Shown: in pieces, positions 1 through 9,859 of the stretch
Layout: every line of letters starts with the position of its first letter
Position numbering within the stretch: the stretch's first letter is position 1
Virus record (IMG/VR): IMGVR_UViG_3300031759_000031
Location: 1-54,871 of that record
DNA length: 54,871 nucleotides
Strand: one strand, 5' to 3'
Source of the DNA: a virus
Made by a program: the position numbers and the translations under genes
Notes under the pieces: model-generated
Database searches by the model: none
Seen by the model: only the letters and a program-made list of their open reading frames with translations
What the model was told of the DNA's origin: nothing

Positions 1-34
1 TATATTACACTAGTATAATTAGCTTGTCAATGAT

Positions 35-1873
35 TTAGAATGATGAAACTTGGGCAACTGTCGGCAAATAACTATAAGTATTGATACCAGTTGTTTGGTT
101 AGCTGTTACATGGCTGCCTGATGCATACGTGATATTGACTTGAGCGGCTACTGTGCCAGTAACGTCCTCGTCTATATCAAAGGTATTTCCGCTACTCTTG
201 TAAGTGTCTTCCGTTGCGGCTGTCGACAAATCTTGCAATTCAATTTTAAATGTTAATACACTACCGCCAGCATCTAATTTTGCCAATATGTCATATTGGT
301 TTGGTGCATATAACACAGATCCTGAACTGCCTAAACTAGCTGTATATATAGTAACATATGAACCGCCTTTATTTGCTAAAAAATAATTCCAGCCATTACT
401 AGTATTTCCAGCGGTTGTTGTAGCAGAACGTGTGCCAGTTAAACCAAAAGAAATAGTTCCCATGTTGTTTAACAATGTGTACCAGGAATCATTTTTATTT
501 GCAGGTACAACTGTTGCAGGAGGATAAGTTGCAGGTATTGTTGCACTAGCAGTTGATGTTCCTGCTTCACTCATACTGGCAGTAAATTGTATTAGTCCGC
601 CCGAATTAAAGAAATACTGTGCGGCTTGTGCGGCAGTATATGAACCTCCACCGCCGTATGTACCACCATTCCATGTCACTGTGAACACATTATTAATTGT
701 TTGAATATTACTTTCAATAACGTTAAGATTGTACGTCATTGTCGTTGTAGCAACTGATTGAGATATGTTAACTGAGTAACTTGTAGCAATAAATGGACGA
801 CTTGGAGAAGGTAATCCTGGTCCTCCTACTGACTGACTTAAATTGACATACCATTGAGATCCGCCGGCAAAGCCATTAATAATTGTACCTTGCGTAACAC
901 CTCCGTAAGCATCTCCTGTTCCGCCGCCATACAACATCATATTAACAGCAAGAGTACCGCTTGTAATACTAGTAATAGTTAATGTACTATTGACAATATA
1001 TCCTGAAAAAACACAAGTGTTTACCGATGTGATCTTTGTGCCAGATGCAACTCCAGAACCTGTTACTGTCATGCCTGCAACAAGAGATGCACTTGGAAAT
1101 GCAGTTGTTGTCATTATATTTCCAACAATATATGCACTTGCTGTAGGGTTTGGGTTTGGATTTGTTATAGTTGATCCACCCCAAAGATACGATGAACCTA
1201 CTCTATACGCAGTATAGGGAAAATTATTTAAAGGAGAAGATAATCCTGTAGTGCTAGCTAGCATTGTGCCTGGAGGTGTTGCATAACATCCAGGATACGT
1301 GACTCCGTTCACAGTAGTACTACTAGAATTAGCTAATGCTGATGCTATTACACCATATGCTATTTTATCAACTTCTCGAATGTCTGTGCTTGTTGTAGGT
1401 ATTGTAAGAGCAGGACTAGTAGCTACACCTAGCTGATGATAATTTAAATTTGTAATATCTAAATATAAATTATTCCAATCGCTTACTTTAACTTTACCTC
1501 CGGCACCTGCTAACTGAGAGCTATTCAAAATTTGTCCGTAACCCGGATACACGCCACCACCCGAAGTATACACGCTCATAATATTATATACTATTGTTTG
1601 AATAGCATTATAATCTTCATAAACAATTGGTATCACAGTACCTGTGAACGTTGTTGGAGAACCCGAACTTCCTACTGTTTGACTAGTGCTAACAGTATAA
1701 GTTCCTGTACCTCCAGTTCCTGTACCTTGAGCAAGTATATAAGTACTATTTGCACCAGCATTCCATGTAATAAGCATTGGCACTATTACAGGTTGGTTGG
1801 CAGTAACAGAGGTAACAGTTAATGTTGTCCCTGAAATATAACCAGAAAATGTTTCAGCTGTTGGAAAAGTCAT
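35..1873 (-). CDS. Tail fibre-like structural protein, paralogue A
   Basis: 612-aa protein, probably a tail fibre or tail-surface protein; no enzymatic motif is seen. It is rich in Gly, Ser, Thr and Asn with almost no charged runs, as in beta-structured phage fibres. It opens with a module of the type F-x-GYI-x-GTTLTVT followed by a Gly-rich GTGTYTVSxSQTVG block, and the same module recurs in degenerate form in the middle. A block containing QYFFNSGG, then NSWYTLLNNMGTISF-like residues, then YAPNQYDILAKL is shared in the same order with the next gene upstream (1875-3971), so the two are tandem paralogues. The start lies 1 base after the stop of that gene, without a clear Shine-Dalgarno, which suggests translational coupling. 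It is the last gene of the minus-strand tail block seen here. Function is inferred from composition and position only. Confidence 0.7.
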   Translation of the reverse strand: MTFPTAETFSGYISGTTLTVTSVTANQPVIVPMLITWNAGANSTYILAQGTGTGGTGTYTVSTSQTVGSSGSPTTFTGTVIPIVYEDYNAIQTIVYNIMSVYTSGGGVYPGYGQILNSSQLAGAGGKVKVSDWNNLYLDITNLNYHQLGVATSPALTIPTTSTDIREVDKIAYGVIASALANSSSTTVNGVTYPGCYATPPGTMLASTTGLSSPLNNFPYTAYRVGSSYLWGGSTITNPNPNPTASAYIVGNIMTTTAFPSASLVAGMTVTGSGVASGTKITSVNTCVFSGYIVNSTLTITSITSGTLAVNMMLYGGGTGDAYGGVTQGTIINGFAGGSQWYVNLSQSVGGPGLPSPSRPFIATSYSVNISQSVATTTMTYNLNVIESNIQTINNVFTVTWNGGTYGGGGSYTAAQAAQYFFNSGGLIQFTASMSEAGTSTASATIPATYPPATVVPANKNDSWYTLLNNMGTISFGLTGTRSATTTAGNTSNGWNYFLANKGGSYVTIYTASLGSSGSVLYAPNQYDILAKLDAGGSVLTFKIELQDLSTAATEDTYKSSGNTFDIDEDVTGTVAAQVNITYASGSHVTANQTTGINTYSYLPTVAQVSSF

Positions 1874-1874
1874 A

Positions 1875-3971
1875 TTAGAGAGGATTTACTGTTGTAATGT
1901 TTGGCAAATAATTATAAACGTTTTGTCCGGTAGCATTTACCATAGTTACATAATTACCAGAAGCGTAAGATATGTTTACTTCACTGGATAATGTTCCTGT
2001 AACATCCTCATCGATATCATACGGATTAGTACCGCCTGAACCAAATGCAACTTGTTTATAATAATCTTCAGTTCCAGCCGCTTGGAAAGATGTTCCGGAT
2101 AATGTAGCTGTAATTAAATTACTAATTACAATGGGTGTGGCTGCCGTAGCATTATTATAACTAGTGGCTAGTGTAACACTATTGTTACCAGCATTTACAC
2201 TTGCTACATAATAAGTTGTTGCCGAAGATCCTGTGCCCCCGGTCAATCCATTTCCGCCAGTACCTGTTAATATAATAATTGTTCCTTGTAGTATGCTTGA
2301 AATATTGCCTTGCGAAATATTTAAAAATACTGAGCTAGGAGCACCTGTACTGGAAACTGTTCCTGTTACTGTAGGGAAACTACTTGATAAATCTTCAAAA
2401 TCAATCTGGAATGTCAATTGATTTGCTTGAGCATTTAATTGTGCCCAAATTGTATATTGGTTCGGTGCATATAAATTGGTACCTGGAGTACCTGCACTCT
2501 GTACAAATATTGGAGTAAATTGATTTCCAGCCTGTGATAGGAAATATTGCCAACCATAACTAGTTCCAGTACCGCCCGATCCACTTTGTGTAACACCATA
2601 ATAACTAAAATTAATAGTACCCATGTTGTTTAACAAGGTATACCATGAATAATTTTTAGTACCAGTAGTAGGAATAGCACCGGCACTGGTAGGAATTGTA
2701 GGTGTTAATGTTCCTGGACTACTCATGCTGGCATTAAACTGTATACTACCACCTGAATTAAAGAAATATTGTGCGGCTTGTGCGGCACTATAACCATTAC
2801 CGCCTGTCCAACTAACTGTAATAATATTACTAATAACCGATACATTACTTTCAGGAGTACCAAAAGAAGCGGAAAAAGTTACAGGAGAACTGATATTTCC
2901 AACAGACTGACTACTACTGATAGTGTAAGATGTTGCGTTGAATTGTACAGGATTTCCCGAAGTTCCTACATTAGTAAGTGTGTTATTTGTTTGATATTGA
3001 GTACCACTACCGTATAAAATAATTGGTTTTACTGGCAAATATGATTGCCCTGCACCATCTAGCATTGCTGGACTTACTATTGCTTGGCTAATTGGTCCTA
3101 TTGTGTTTATAAGACCTGTACTATTAATATAACCTGAAAATACTGAATAATTTACAGTTGAAATTGTTGTTCCTGCGGCAATACTTCCACCAGAAATTTT
3201 CATACCTGCGGCAATACTTCCGGAAGGTAATGTTGTTGTAGTTAATGTAGTACCTGTTATATAACCCGTAGCTGTAATTGGTGTTGTAGGATTACTTGTA
3301 CTTGTTCCGCCCCATGGACGACTAGTTCCGATTCTGTTAGAAATATATGGAAATCCGCCTGCTGTAGGGCTTGATGCAGAATTAGTTAATTGTGTGCTTG
3401 GTGGAATAGCATAAGCTCCAGGATAACTTACACCATTAACTGTAGCTGTACCAATATTTGCTAAATTAGTAGCTATTGTCTGATAGGCTAATCTATCAGT
3501 CTCTTTAATTTTAATTGCATTAGTAGCTGTTGTTAAACTAAGTGCAGGAGTTTGTACTTGGTGATAATAAACATTTGTAATATCTTGTTGTAAAGCATTC
3601 CAATCTGTTACTTTAATATTATTACCTGTGCTTACTGCTGTACTATTTAAAGGCTGTCCGTAACCTGTACTAGCATTGCCTAATATTCCAGCGATTGTTC
3701 CCTGAATAGTGTTATAATCGTTAGCTAATATTAAAGGAGTAGTACCGTTAAAAGTAACCGGTGATAAACTAGTTCCTACCGATTGACTTATGTTAACTTG
3801 ATACGATCCGGCTTGACCACTGCCAGAAATTGCGGCAACAATGTATGTAATTGGCGTTGTTGGAGAACCCGACCATGTTATAGCCATTGGCCATTGTATC
3901 GAACCGCTTGAAGGAGCATTGGCATATAAAGTTGTTCCTGCAATATAACCGGTAAATGTTACTGATGCCAT
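1875..3971 (-). CDS. Tail fibre-like structural protein, paralogue B
   Basis: 698-aa protein, probably a tail fibre or surface protein. It has the same architecture as the product of 35-1873: an N-terminal TFTGYIAGTTL module with a SYQVNISQSVG block, a middle part with two more GYI/TTL modules, then QYFFNSGGSIQFNASMS, a WYTLLNNMGTINF block, YAPNQYTIWAQL and a C-terminal DIDEDVTGTLSSEVNISYASG motif. It is about 86 residues longer because of extra sequence between YAPNQY and the C-terminal motif. A good Shine-Dalgarno (AAGGA) precedes the ATG, and the gene follows 3991-5478 by 19 bases. The paralogy is visible directly; the fibre role is inferred from composition and its place in the tail cluster. 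Confidence 0.7.
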   Translation of the reverse strand: MASVTFTGYIAGTTLYANAPSSGSIQWPMAITWSGSPTTPITYIVAAISGSGQAGSYQVNISQSVGTSLSPVTFNGTTPLILANDYNTIQGTIAGILGNASTGYGQPLNSTAVSTGNNIKVTDWNALQQDITNVYYHQVQTPALSLTTATNAIKIKETDRLAYQTIATNLANIGTATVNGVSYPGAYAIPPSTQLTNSASSPTAGGFPYISNRIGTSRPWGGTSTSNPTTPITATGYITGTTLTTTTLPSGSIAAGMKISGGSIAAGTTISTVNYSVFSGYINSTGLINTIGPISQAIVSPAMLDGAGQSYLPVKPIILYGSGTQYQTNNTLTNVGTSGNPVQFNATSYTISSSQSVGNISSPVTFSASFGTPESNVSVISNIITVSWTGGNGYSAAQAAQYFFNSGGSIQFNASMSSPGTLTPTIPTSAGAIPTTGTKNYSWYTLLNNMGTINFSYYGVTQSGSGGTGTSYGWQYFLSQAGNQFTPIFVQSAGTPGTNLYAPNQYTIWAQLNAQANQLTFQIDFEDLSSSFPTVTGTVSSTGAPSSVFLNISQGNISSILQGTIIILTGTGGNGLTGGTGSSATTYYVASVNAGNNSVTLATSYNNATAATPIVISNLITATLSGTSFQAAGTEDYYKQVAFGSGGTNPYDIDEDVTGTLSSEVNISYASGNYVTMVNATGQNVYNYLPNITTVNPL

Positions 3972-3990
3972 TTAAATTCCTTTTTATAAA

Positions 3991-5478
3991 TTATAGAACT
4001 AAACATTCTACAAGTTTTGGACCATTATCGGCATTAGATTCTAATGCAATAGCAAAAATAAATTGTCCGTCTGCGGGTGCATTGTTGTCAGATTGTCCTG
4101 TTCCAGCACTACCTGCTGTGATAAAATCACCTTTATTAACTGGTCCTGAAATTATAGTTGGCACACGCCCTTTGATTGCAATATAAGTTCCACCTTCTTG
4201 CTCTGAATTCATCATATATGCCGGATTAGTACTTACTACTCCAACAGCAAATGTACCAATTTGGCATTGAGTAACTTCTTTTGTTCCGCCAACCATTACG
4301 ACAGTCCCTTTAGGATAGTCTCGATCCATTATGTATTTTTCTGCTAAGTCGGCATAGTTAGCAGAAGTTGCTGTTCCTTGGAAAATGTTTGCAGATAAAT
4401 TTCCATTTGAATCACGACCAGCAATAGTATTTGCAGAAGCGGTCGTTGTAGCTGATGCATAACCGTAACTAGCAAGACTTAATAATCCTGCTTGTGTTGC
4501 AGTACCAATAAACTGACTAGCATATACATTTAACCATTGATAAGCACTACTACCCAAACTGCTAGTTCCTCCAATAACTGGAAGAGCATCAGTTCCTGTT
4601 AGTCTAAGTACCGGAGTAACTGTTCCGTTCAATTGTGTTGTTTGGAAGAAAATATCGTTAGAGCTAGTAAATGTAGGAGCTGTAACGTTTGCAATTAATC
4701 CGCTCTGGACTTGAGCAAGTAAACTAGGATTTGAACCAATTGTAAATCCTGTGCTAAAATTAGCACTGGTTAATGTTGCGTTTGCAGACTGAACAAACGC
4801 ACTGGTAGGCAATCCATTAAATAAAATTGAATTACTTGCAGTTCCATGGAATTGATATCCGCCAGTTGTAACACCGTTAGTCGATTGGGTAGTATTAACT
4901 AGCGTAATACCTTGTTGTATAGTATCAAATCCAGTAAATCCTGCTGTGTTACTAGGAATTTGGAATGTTTCATTACTAATAACTGCAACTGTTACACCTT
5001 CTGCTTGTACTTGTACGATTGGAATAGTTTTTGTACCAGCTGAATTAGTTAAACTTGTTGCATTTACTTGAGTAGTTAAACCGCCTACAGTAACTTCTTG
5101 TGGTCCGATTAGTACTGAGTTAGATCCGTTATAAACATAAAGTTGATTACTTGCTGTATTAAAATAAAAATCGCCAGATGTTAAACCAGCTGGCTGGGTT
5201 GTGCCGGTTTCTGCACCATTTGCTGTACGGAAATAGCTTCCGTCCCAGAATTTTAATTTTTTATTACCGCTATCATACCAGATTTGACCAGCTAATGGAT
5301 TTGGCGGTTGGGTTGTATTTGCAAAATTTTCAAGCAACCAAACAAAATTATCATTTTGTGCCTGACCGTATCCAGCGTAGTTTTTACCGATTAGGGTAAG
5401 ATCTGTACTAGTATCAACTGTGCCGTCCGCAACTGTTGCTAATAATACTCCATTGTAGTGATTAATTGTATATGACAT
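3991..5478 (-). CDS. Tail fibre protein, shared N-terminal domain with ADLAEKY C-terminal domain
   Basis: 495-aa probable tail fibre protein. Residues 1 to about 125 form a domain shared with the next two genes upstream (5523-6914 and 6911-9193), with key segments YGQAQNDNFVWLLENFANT and PLAGQIWYD followed by a LKFWDG motif. The shared domain probably anchors the fibre to the virion, and the different C-termini probably face the host; that split is inference. The middle is beta-rich fibre sequence. The last 120 residues carry YADLAEKYIMDRDYPKGTVV and a GRVPTIISGPVNKGD segment, a C-terminal domain common in phage fibres of aquatic phages. The ATG at 5478 is preceded by its own late promoter (5505-5512), so this gene can start a separate transcript for itself and the two paralogous fibre genes downstream. 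Confidence 0.75.
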   Translation of the reverse strand: MSYTINHYNGVLLATVADGTVDTSTDLTLIGKNYAGYGQAQNDNFVWLLENFANTTQPPNPLAGQIWYDSGNKKLKFWDGSYFRTANGAETGTTQPAGLTSGDFYFNTASNQLYVYNGSNSVLIGPQEVTVGGLTTQVNATSLTNSAGTKTIPIVQVQAEGVTVAVISNETFQIPSNTAGFTGFDTIQQGITLVNTTQSTNGVTTGGYQFHGTASNSILFNGLPTSAFVQSANATLTSANFSTGFTIGSNPSLLAQVQSGLIANVTAPTFTSSNDIFFQTTQLNGTVTPVLRLTGTDALPVIGGTSSLGSSAYQWLNVYASQFIGTATQAGLLSLASYGYASATTTASANTIAGRDSNGNLSANIFQGTATSANYADLAEKYIMDRDYPKGTVVMVGGTKEVTQCQIGTFAVGVVSTNPAYMMNSEQEGGTYIAIKGRVPTIISGPVNKGDFITAGSAGTGQSDNNAPADGQFIFAIALESNADNGPKLVECLVL

Positions 5479-5504
5479 GGTTGTCGCTCATCCTTATTTC
5501 AGTA

Positions 5505-5512
5505 TATTTATC
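5505..5512 (-). promoter_or_regulatory. Late promoter GATAAATA for fibre gene
   Basis: The minus strand reads TGATAAATATAC in the 44-base gap between fibre genes. RNA would start near 5499, giving a 21-base leader to the ATG at 5478. Confidence 0.65.
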
Positions 5513-5522
5513 ATAGTTTTGC

Positions 5523-6914
5523 TTACCAACCAGATGTTGTTAAAGCCGCTCTACCCCATGTAGCATTTCCGGTAGTTCCACCGCTTACACATACATAGAT
5601 ATAACTAGAATCCCATGCAATCTGCCCTGTTGTACCTGCCGCTGAATGACTTGCAGGAGTTGATGTTGCAGTTGCAATGAAATTAGTTGCTATGACACTT
5701 GAACTGGAATGTATTATTCCGCCCACATCTAATGGATATTGAGGTCTACTAGACGATGTAAATCCGTTGATACCAATATTACCAGTATTAGAACTTATAA
5801 AAAGTGCCGAACTATTAGAACTTACCGGTAAAGAAATTTCAAAATCCTGAGATGAAATATTAGATTGTATTAAAAATTGTGTAGAATTAACATTGATTTG
5901 CGATTGGTTTGCTGTTCCTAATGTTAAAGGTATAGCATTGTTAATCTGTAAAGATCCGCTTGTTGTATTTTGATAAGTGTCGGTTGATAAGAATTGTTCA
6001 GCTGATTTTAAAGATCCGTTGGCCGCAAGTAGTTTGCTGGCTTGACTTGTTGGAACATTAAAACTAATTCCTGCCCAAGTACTAACATTAAACCCAACAT
6101 TGATTGTACCTTGAATTGCATTTAAAGTTGTAGGATTTCCGCTAGTTGCAACAGTTTGGCTTACACTGACACTATATGTTCCAACTCCGCCTTGTGCTAC
6201 TCCGGCACCGCCTGGCCCTGTACCATATGCAGTAATAACTGTATTAGAAGCAATAGTGTTAATGCCTGGAGTTGTTATTGATTGTCCAACGCTGAGTGTT
6301 CCAGAAGTTACACCAGTCACTGTTAATGTATTGCCAACAATATATCCTTGAAATACTGCTGTACTTGTGTATCCGCTTATACTGCTAGAAGGACTAGGTG
6401 TAAATGAATCTTTAGAAAAGACACCCATCAATGTACTACCAACATATAACAATACGATTACGTGAGATACTCCGTTTACATCTGTTACAGTTTCAACTAC
6501 AAATCCCGAAGGACCTTGTTTTTTAGTATAAATTGGTCCAGCTAAATTATTTGCAGTACCATCATTAAAATATAATTGACTAGTTGCTGTATTAATCCAG
6601 AAACCGCCTGTACTTAATCCGCTAGGAGCAGTATCGCCTAAGAGTGTATTACCAGTTGGGGCAAATGTTGTTCCATTCCAAACTTTTAAAATATTTGCAC
6701 TGGTATCGTACCATAGCTGACCTATAATTGGATAATTAGGTTGACTTGTATTTGCAAAATTTTCTAACAACTGTACAAAATTTTCGTTGATGTACTGTCC
6801 ATAACTAGTGGCGTTTTGTCCGATTAAAGTTAATGATGTATGACTTTGATCGATTGCACCGTTAGAAACTGCTGTTAATTTATTGCCATTTGTTAGATAA
6901 ATTGAATAGGTCAT
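5523..6914 (-). CDS. Tail fibre protein, shared N-terminal domain
   Basis: 463-aa probable tail fibre protein. The N-terminus repeats the domain of its neighbours (SYGQYINENFVQLLENFANT, IIGQLWYDT, LKVWNGTTF). Around residue 185 it carries the mobile module FQGYIVGNTLTVTGVTSGTL followed by GGVGTYSVSVSQTV, which also occurs in the two paralogous genes at 35-3971. The C-terminal 75 residues (GNIGINGF, then AAGTTGQIAWDSSYIYVCV and a terminal WGRAAL) are a widespread phage-fibre end domain. The ATG overlaps the stop of the upstream fibre gene by four bases (ATGA), so the two are translationally coupled. The fibre call rests on domain resemblance; the host target is unknown. Confidence 0.75.
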   Translation of the reverse strand: MTYSIYLTNGNKLTAVSNGAIDQSHTSLTLIGQNATSYGQYINENFVQLLENFANTSQPNYPIIGQLWYDTSANILKVWNGTTFAPTGNTLLGDTAPSGLSTGGFWINTATSQLYFNDGTANNLAGPIYTKKQGPSGFVVETVTDVNGVSHVIVLLYVGSTLMGVFSKDSFTPSPSSSISGYTSTAVFQGYIVGNTLTVTGVTSGTLSVGQSITTPGINTIASNTVITAYGTGPGGAGVAQGGVGTYSVSVSQTVATSGNPTTLNAIQGTINVGFNVSTWAGISFNVPTSQASKLLAANGSLKSAEQFLSTDTYQNTTSGSLQINNAIPLTLGTANQSQINVNSTQFLIQSNISSQDFEISLPVSSNSSALFISSNTGNIGINGFTSSSRPQYPLDVGGIIHSSSSVIATNFIATATSTPASHSAAGTTGQIAWDSSYIYVCVSGGTTGNATWGRAALTTSGW

Positions 6915-9193
6915 GATAAGTTAGCACCAGTAAAGATAAGATAGTTAATAGTCAAGTAAGGATTCATCACATTAAATCCTGTTCCTATGTTAGATACTGT
7001 ACTTGTTCCATCCGAAGAAACAGATCCTACTGTAATACCAGTAGTAGAAGAACTTGTAAAGAAACGAGTTTGGTCGCTGTCTGTTGACCCTGAACCGGCC
7101 GCACCGTATGATCCAGGTACTGCATTAAAAGGTACTCCGCCCTCGGCATATGGATCAATGTGTGAGTGTCCAGTTTGCCCTGGATTATTAGGATCACTAG
7201 GTTCGACAACTACGTGTTGGTGCTGTGGTAAGTTTGATATACCCAATGTTACATTTTGCCCGCCGTTTGTTCCGCCTTCTGTTTGAGCAGAACTTGCAGT
7301 TACGTTTTGAGAATTGCCTGCTTGACCGCCTGTAGCTATTGGACCAGGTGGAGTAAACCCTGCGACTTCCTGATAGTTATTCATTGTGCTTCTTCCTAAC
7401 GGAAATCTAGCACGTAGGTCTGGTAATACAAACGCATTTGGATTTTGTGCAGTACCATATGTACTACCAATCACTTTATAAAGAGCAGAATATGTAACTG
7501 TGCTTACTTCTGATCCATCGCATAACAACCAACCAACTGGTATAGCATGAATAGAAGATTTGCCTGCCCAAGGAATAATTCCTCCAACAGGCATACCATA
7601 AGCACTGGTATTTAATAAAGGATCAATTTGTAAAAATGTTTGTTTAGACATATTTACAAGACTACCGCTACCTGCACTACCTTGGAAAACTAAGAACTGA
7701 TCGGATTTACTACTTGATTGAGCTACAGTTCTAGCAGTACCATTACTGTTAGTCGTAACAACTGACGGACTCAATGAGGTATTAAGTACAGCATACCCTG
7801 AAGCACTAGATCCATTGAACCCTGTTCCATTGTCTGCACTAACGACATCTCCTGCCAATTGGAATGTAATAGTTTGTGTAAGACTACTTGCTGTTCCTGT
7901 GACACTACCAGTAACTGTTCCTGTAAAATTTCCATTAAAACTTCCCACAAATGACTGGGCGTACATGTTTCTGAATGGCTGTGTTTGACTTCCAATATCG
8001 TATTGTGGTGTAGAGTTTACCAGTACTGGAGGTAATATTATTGCGCCAGCAGTAGTATTTGATGTAATCTGTAATGCACCGCCTAAATTTAAATTATTGT
8101 TAATTGTTGTTGCTAAATTTGTTGTTATTGCTGTCGAAGATACTGAAAATATACTTGCATTGCTTGAATTATTAACAACAATACCACCGGTTGTACCAGT
8201 TGTACCTGATGTAATTATACCACTGACTGTTGTCGGAGCACCTAATGCAACTTTACCAGATACATCAAGATGTAATAAATTATTTCCATTTAACAAAAAA
8301 TCAATATTGTTTGTACTGGTCTTACTATTAAATAGGAATGTGTTGTTGCCTTGGCCAATAGTTAAACTTAAATCAGTTCCAATACTAAGACCATTTGTAT
8401 TTCTAATGTTGAAAGCATTATTTGTGGTACTTACAACATCCGATCTTAAAAAATTACTACCTTGTACAACTGATTGTGACGACCCCGAACCAACAATAAG
8501 TGCATTTGAAGACTGAGCTATACCCCAAACATAGGCTACGCCTTTATCTAATGAGTTACTGTATAAGTTTACACCAATATTAATAGTTGAAAAGCCGGCA
8601 ATCGTAGCTTTAGGAGTAAAGGAATCAATACTAATAATTGCTACACGATATGCAACATTATTTGTAGCACTTGAAGCATATAATGAAATTACGCTATGTG
8701 ATATGTTACTTGTATCAACAATAGATTCTACTAAAGGTCCTGTACTTGCACCTGCACTAAACTGTGGACCTATTAGCAACCATGTGGTTCCTGAAAACAA
8801 ATACAACTGACTATTGTCGGTATCGACCCATAGGTCACCTTGATTACTATTTGTAACATCAGGAACACCGCCCGTGCTAGCTAATGTGCCTTTACCTTCA
8901 CGTCTAATAGCACCAGCTTCCGGCCAGTTGCCTGCACCGTCATAAACTCTAAGTACGTTATTGCCAGATGCAGTATCATACCATAATTGTCCTTGAACAG
9001 GATTGCTAGGAGGACTTGAATAAGCAAAATTTTCTAATAAATGTAATAAATTTCCAGCAATTAACGAACCATATCCTGCATATCCTTGACCGGGAAATGC
9101 AAGACTAGTTTGCTGATTAACCGTACCATCGGCAACTGTAATAGCTGGTTTTGCTGGATTAGCAGAATCTGTAAATGCAACTGAATATGTCAT
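6911..9193 (-). CDS. Tail fibre protein with phage tail-collar domain
   Basis: 760-aa fibre or short-tail-fibre-like adhesin. The N-terminus has the same domain as the two downstream genes (GYGSLIAGNLLHLLENFAYS, VQGQLWYDT, LRVYDG). The middle is a beta-rich shaft. Near residues 530-600 is a phage tail-collar domain: PVGGIIPWAGKS, then PVGWLLCDGSEVS, Y..LYKVIGSTYG and FVLPDLRARFPLG. The C-terminus has PQHQHVVVEP and GHSHI, His-x-His pairs like the metal-binding motifs of T4 gp12 and gp37 tips, and ends in NVMNPYLTINYLIF. By analogy with T4 gp12 the C-terminal half binds the cell surface and the N-terminus attaches to the tail. A Shine-Dalgarno AGGAG lies just before the ATG, inside the end of the preceding gene. 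Confidence 0.85.
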   Translation of the reverse strand: MTYSVAFTDSANPAKPAITVADGTVNQQTSLAFPGQGYAGYGSLIAGNLLHLLENFAYSSPPSNPVQGQLWYDTASGNNVLRVYDGAGNWPEAGAIRREGKGTLASTGGVPDVTNSNQGDLWVDTDNSQLYLFSGTTWLLIGPQFSAGASTGPLVESIVDTSNISHSVISLYASSATNNVAYRVAIISIDSFTPKATIAGFSTINIGVNLYSNSLDKGVAYVWGIAQSSNALIVGSGSSQSVVQGSNFLRSDVVSTTNNAFNIRNTNGLSIGTDLSLTIGQGNNTFLFNSKTSTNNIDFLLNGNNLLHLDVSGKVALGAPTTVSGIITSGTTGTTGGIVVNNSSNASIFSVSSTAITTNLATTINNNLNLGGALQITSNTTAGAIILPPVLVNSTPQYDIGSQTQPFRNMYAQSFVGSFNGNFTGTVTGSVTGTASSLTQTITFQLAGDVVSADNGTGFNGSSASGYAVLNTSLSPSVVTTNSNGTARTVAQSSSKSDQFLVFQGSAGSGSLVNMSKQTFLQIDPLLNTSAYGMPVGGIIPWAGKSSIHAIPVGWLLCDGSEVSTVTYSALYKVIGSTYGTAQNPNAFVLPDLRARFPLGRSTMNNYQEVAGFTPPGPIATGGQAGNSQNVTASSAQTEGGTNGGQNVTLGISNLPQHQHVVVEPSDPNNPGQTGHSHIDPYAEGGVPFNAVPGSYGAAGSGSTDSDQTRFFTSSSTTGITVGSVSSDGTSTVSNIGTGFNVMNPYLTINYLIFTGANLS

Positions 9194-9196
9194 CTA

Positions 9197-9808
9197 TTAT
9201 ACTCCTACTAGGCCAGTTAAACTTTGGATACGTACAGTATAATCGATTTGAATTAATCTGTTAAGACTTTTTAAAACTGGATGAAATATAACATGAGTTA
9301 GTAGTAAACTATTTCCGCTTGCACTATAACTTTGTAATCCTAATTCATCGAACACATACGTTGTTTCGCCTGTTGAAGAAGTATCGTATGCACTTTGTCC
9401 GCCAGGCTCACCGTAATCCAGTAAACAAGTACAGAAAATATCTGTGTAGTTAACACCGGTCACATGGCGAACTTCAGTAAAGTTGCGAGTTGGATCGGTA
9501 TTTGTGCTAGCAGTTGGGTCGATTACTTTTTTATATGTTTGATTGTACAAGCTGGCATTTGTTCCGCTGGTATTAGGTGTAAGATATGTAATAATTCCTG
9601 TAGGATCAATACTGGTTCCACCGTTACCAAAATTCATCTGGTAGATATATCCGCCATCTGTATTGTTTGACAAACTGGCAGCCAGGGCGTAACTTATGTT
9701 TTCATAATGAATAGCGTTACGTTTATTAACGAAAATTTCTTTGGAAACTGGGTCAAATATTTTAATATGACCTTCCACATGAATTCCTGTTTGATCTTTA
9801 GTCTGCAT
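9197..9808 (-). CDS. Virion-associated protein of unknown function
   Basis: 203-aa protein that I do not recognise with certainty. An upstream in-frame ATG at 9838 would give 213 aa, but I prefer the ATG at 9808 (MQTKDQTG): it has a purine-rich site (AAGAGAG) just upstream, and a late promoter (9829-9836) would start RNA near 9823, downstream of the longer start. The sequence has an N-terminal EGHIKIFDPVSKEIFVNKRN segment, a middle part with GNGGT and a PTRNFTEVRHVTG stretch, and a C-terminal IQIDYTVRI strand. Position between the sedolisin gene and the fibre genes suggests a tail accessory or fibre-attachment protein; this is inference. No signal peptide or membrane segment is seen. Confidence 0.65.
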   Translation of the reverse strand: MQTKDQTGIHVEGHIKIFDPVSKEIFVNKRNAIHYENISYALAASLSNNTDGGYIYQMNFGNGGTSIDPTGIITYLTPNTSGTNASLYNQTYKKVIDPTASTNTDPTRNFTEVRHVTGVNYTDIFCTCLLDYGEPGGQSAYDTSSTGETTYVFDELGLQSYSASGNSLLLTHVIFHPVLKSLNRLIQIDYTVRIQSLTGLVGV

Positions 9809-9828
9809 AGTTGTCTCTCTTAGTCTTA

Positions 9829-9836
9829 TATTTATC
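9829..9836 (-). promoter_or_regulatory. Late promoter GATAAATA
   Basis: The minus strand reads GATAAATA, one base from the T4 late element TATAAATA. With T4 spacing, RNA would start near 9823, 15 bases before the ATG at 9808. Confidence 0.6.
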
Positions 9837-9859
9837 AATATTTTAATATGCTAGTTTAA

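Noticed and set aside
8097-8516. Plus-strand 139-aa frame within the collar-domain fibre gene
   Set aside because: It is the antisense shadow of a low-stop-codon Val/Leu-rich frame, without ribosome site or promoter. The minus-strand gene has clear domains.
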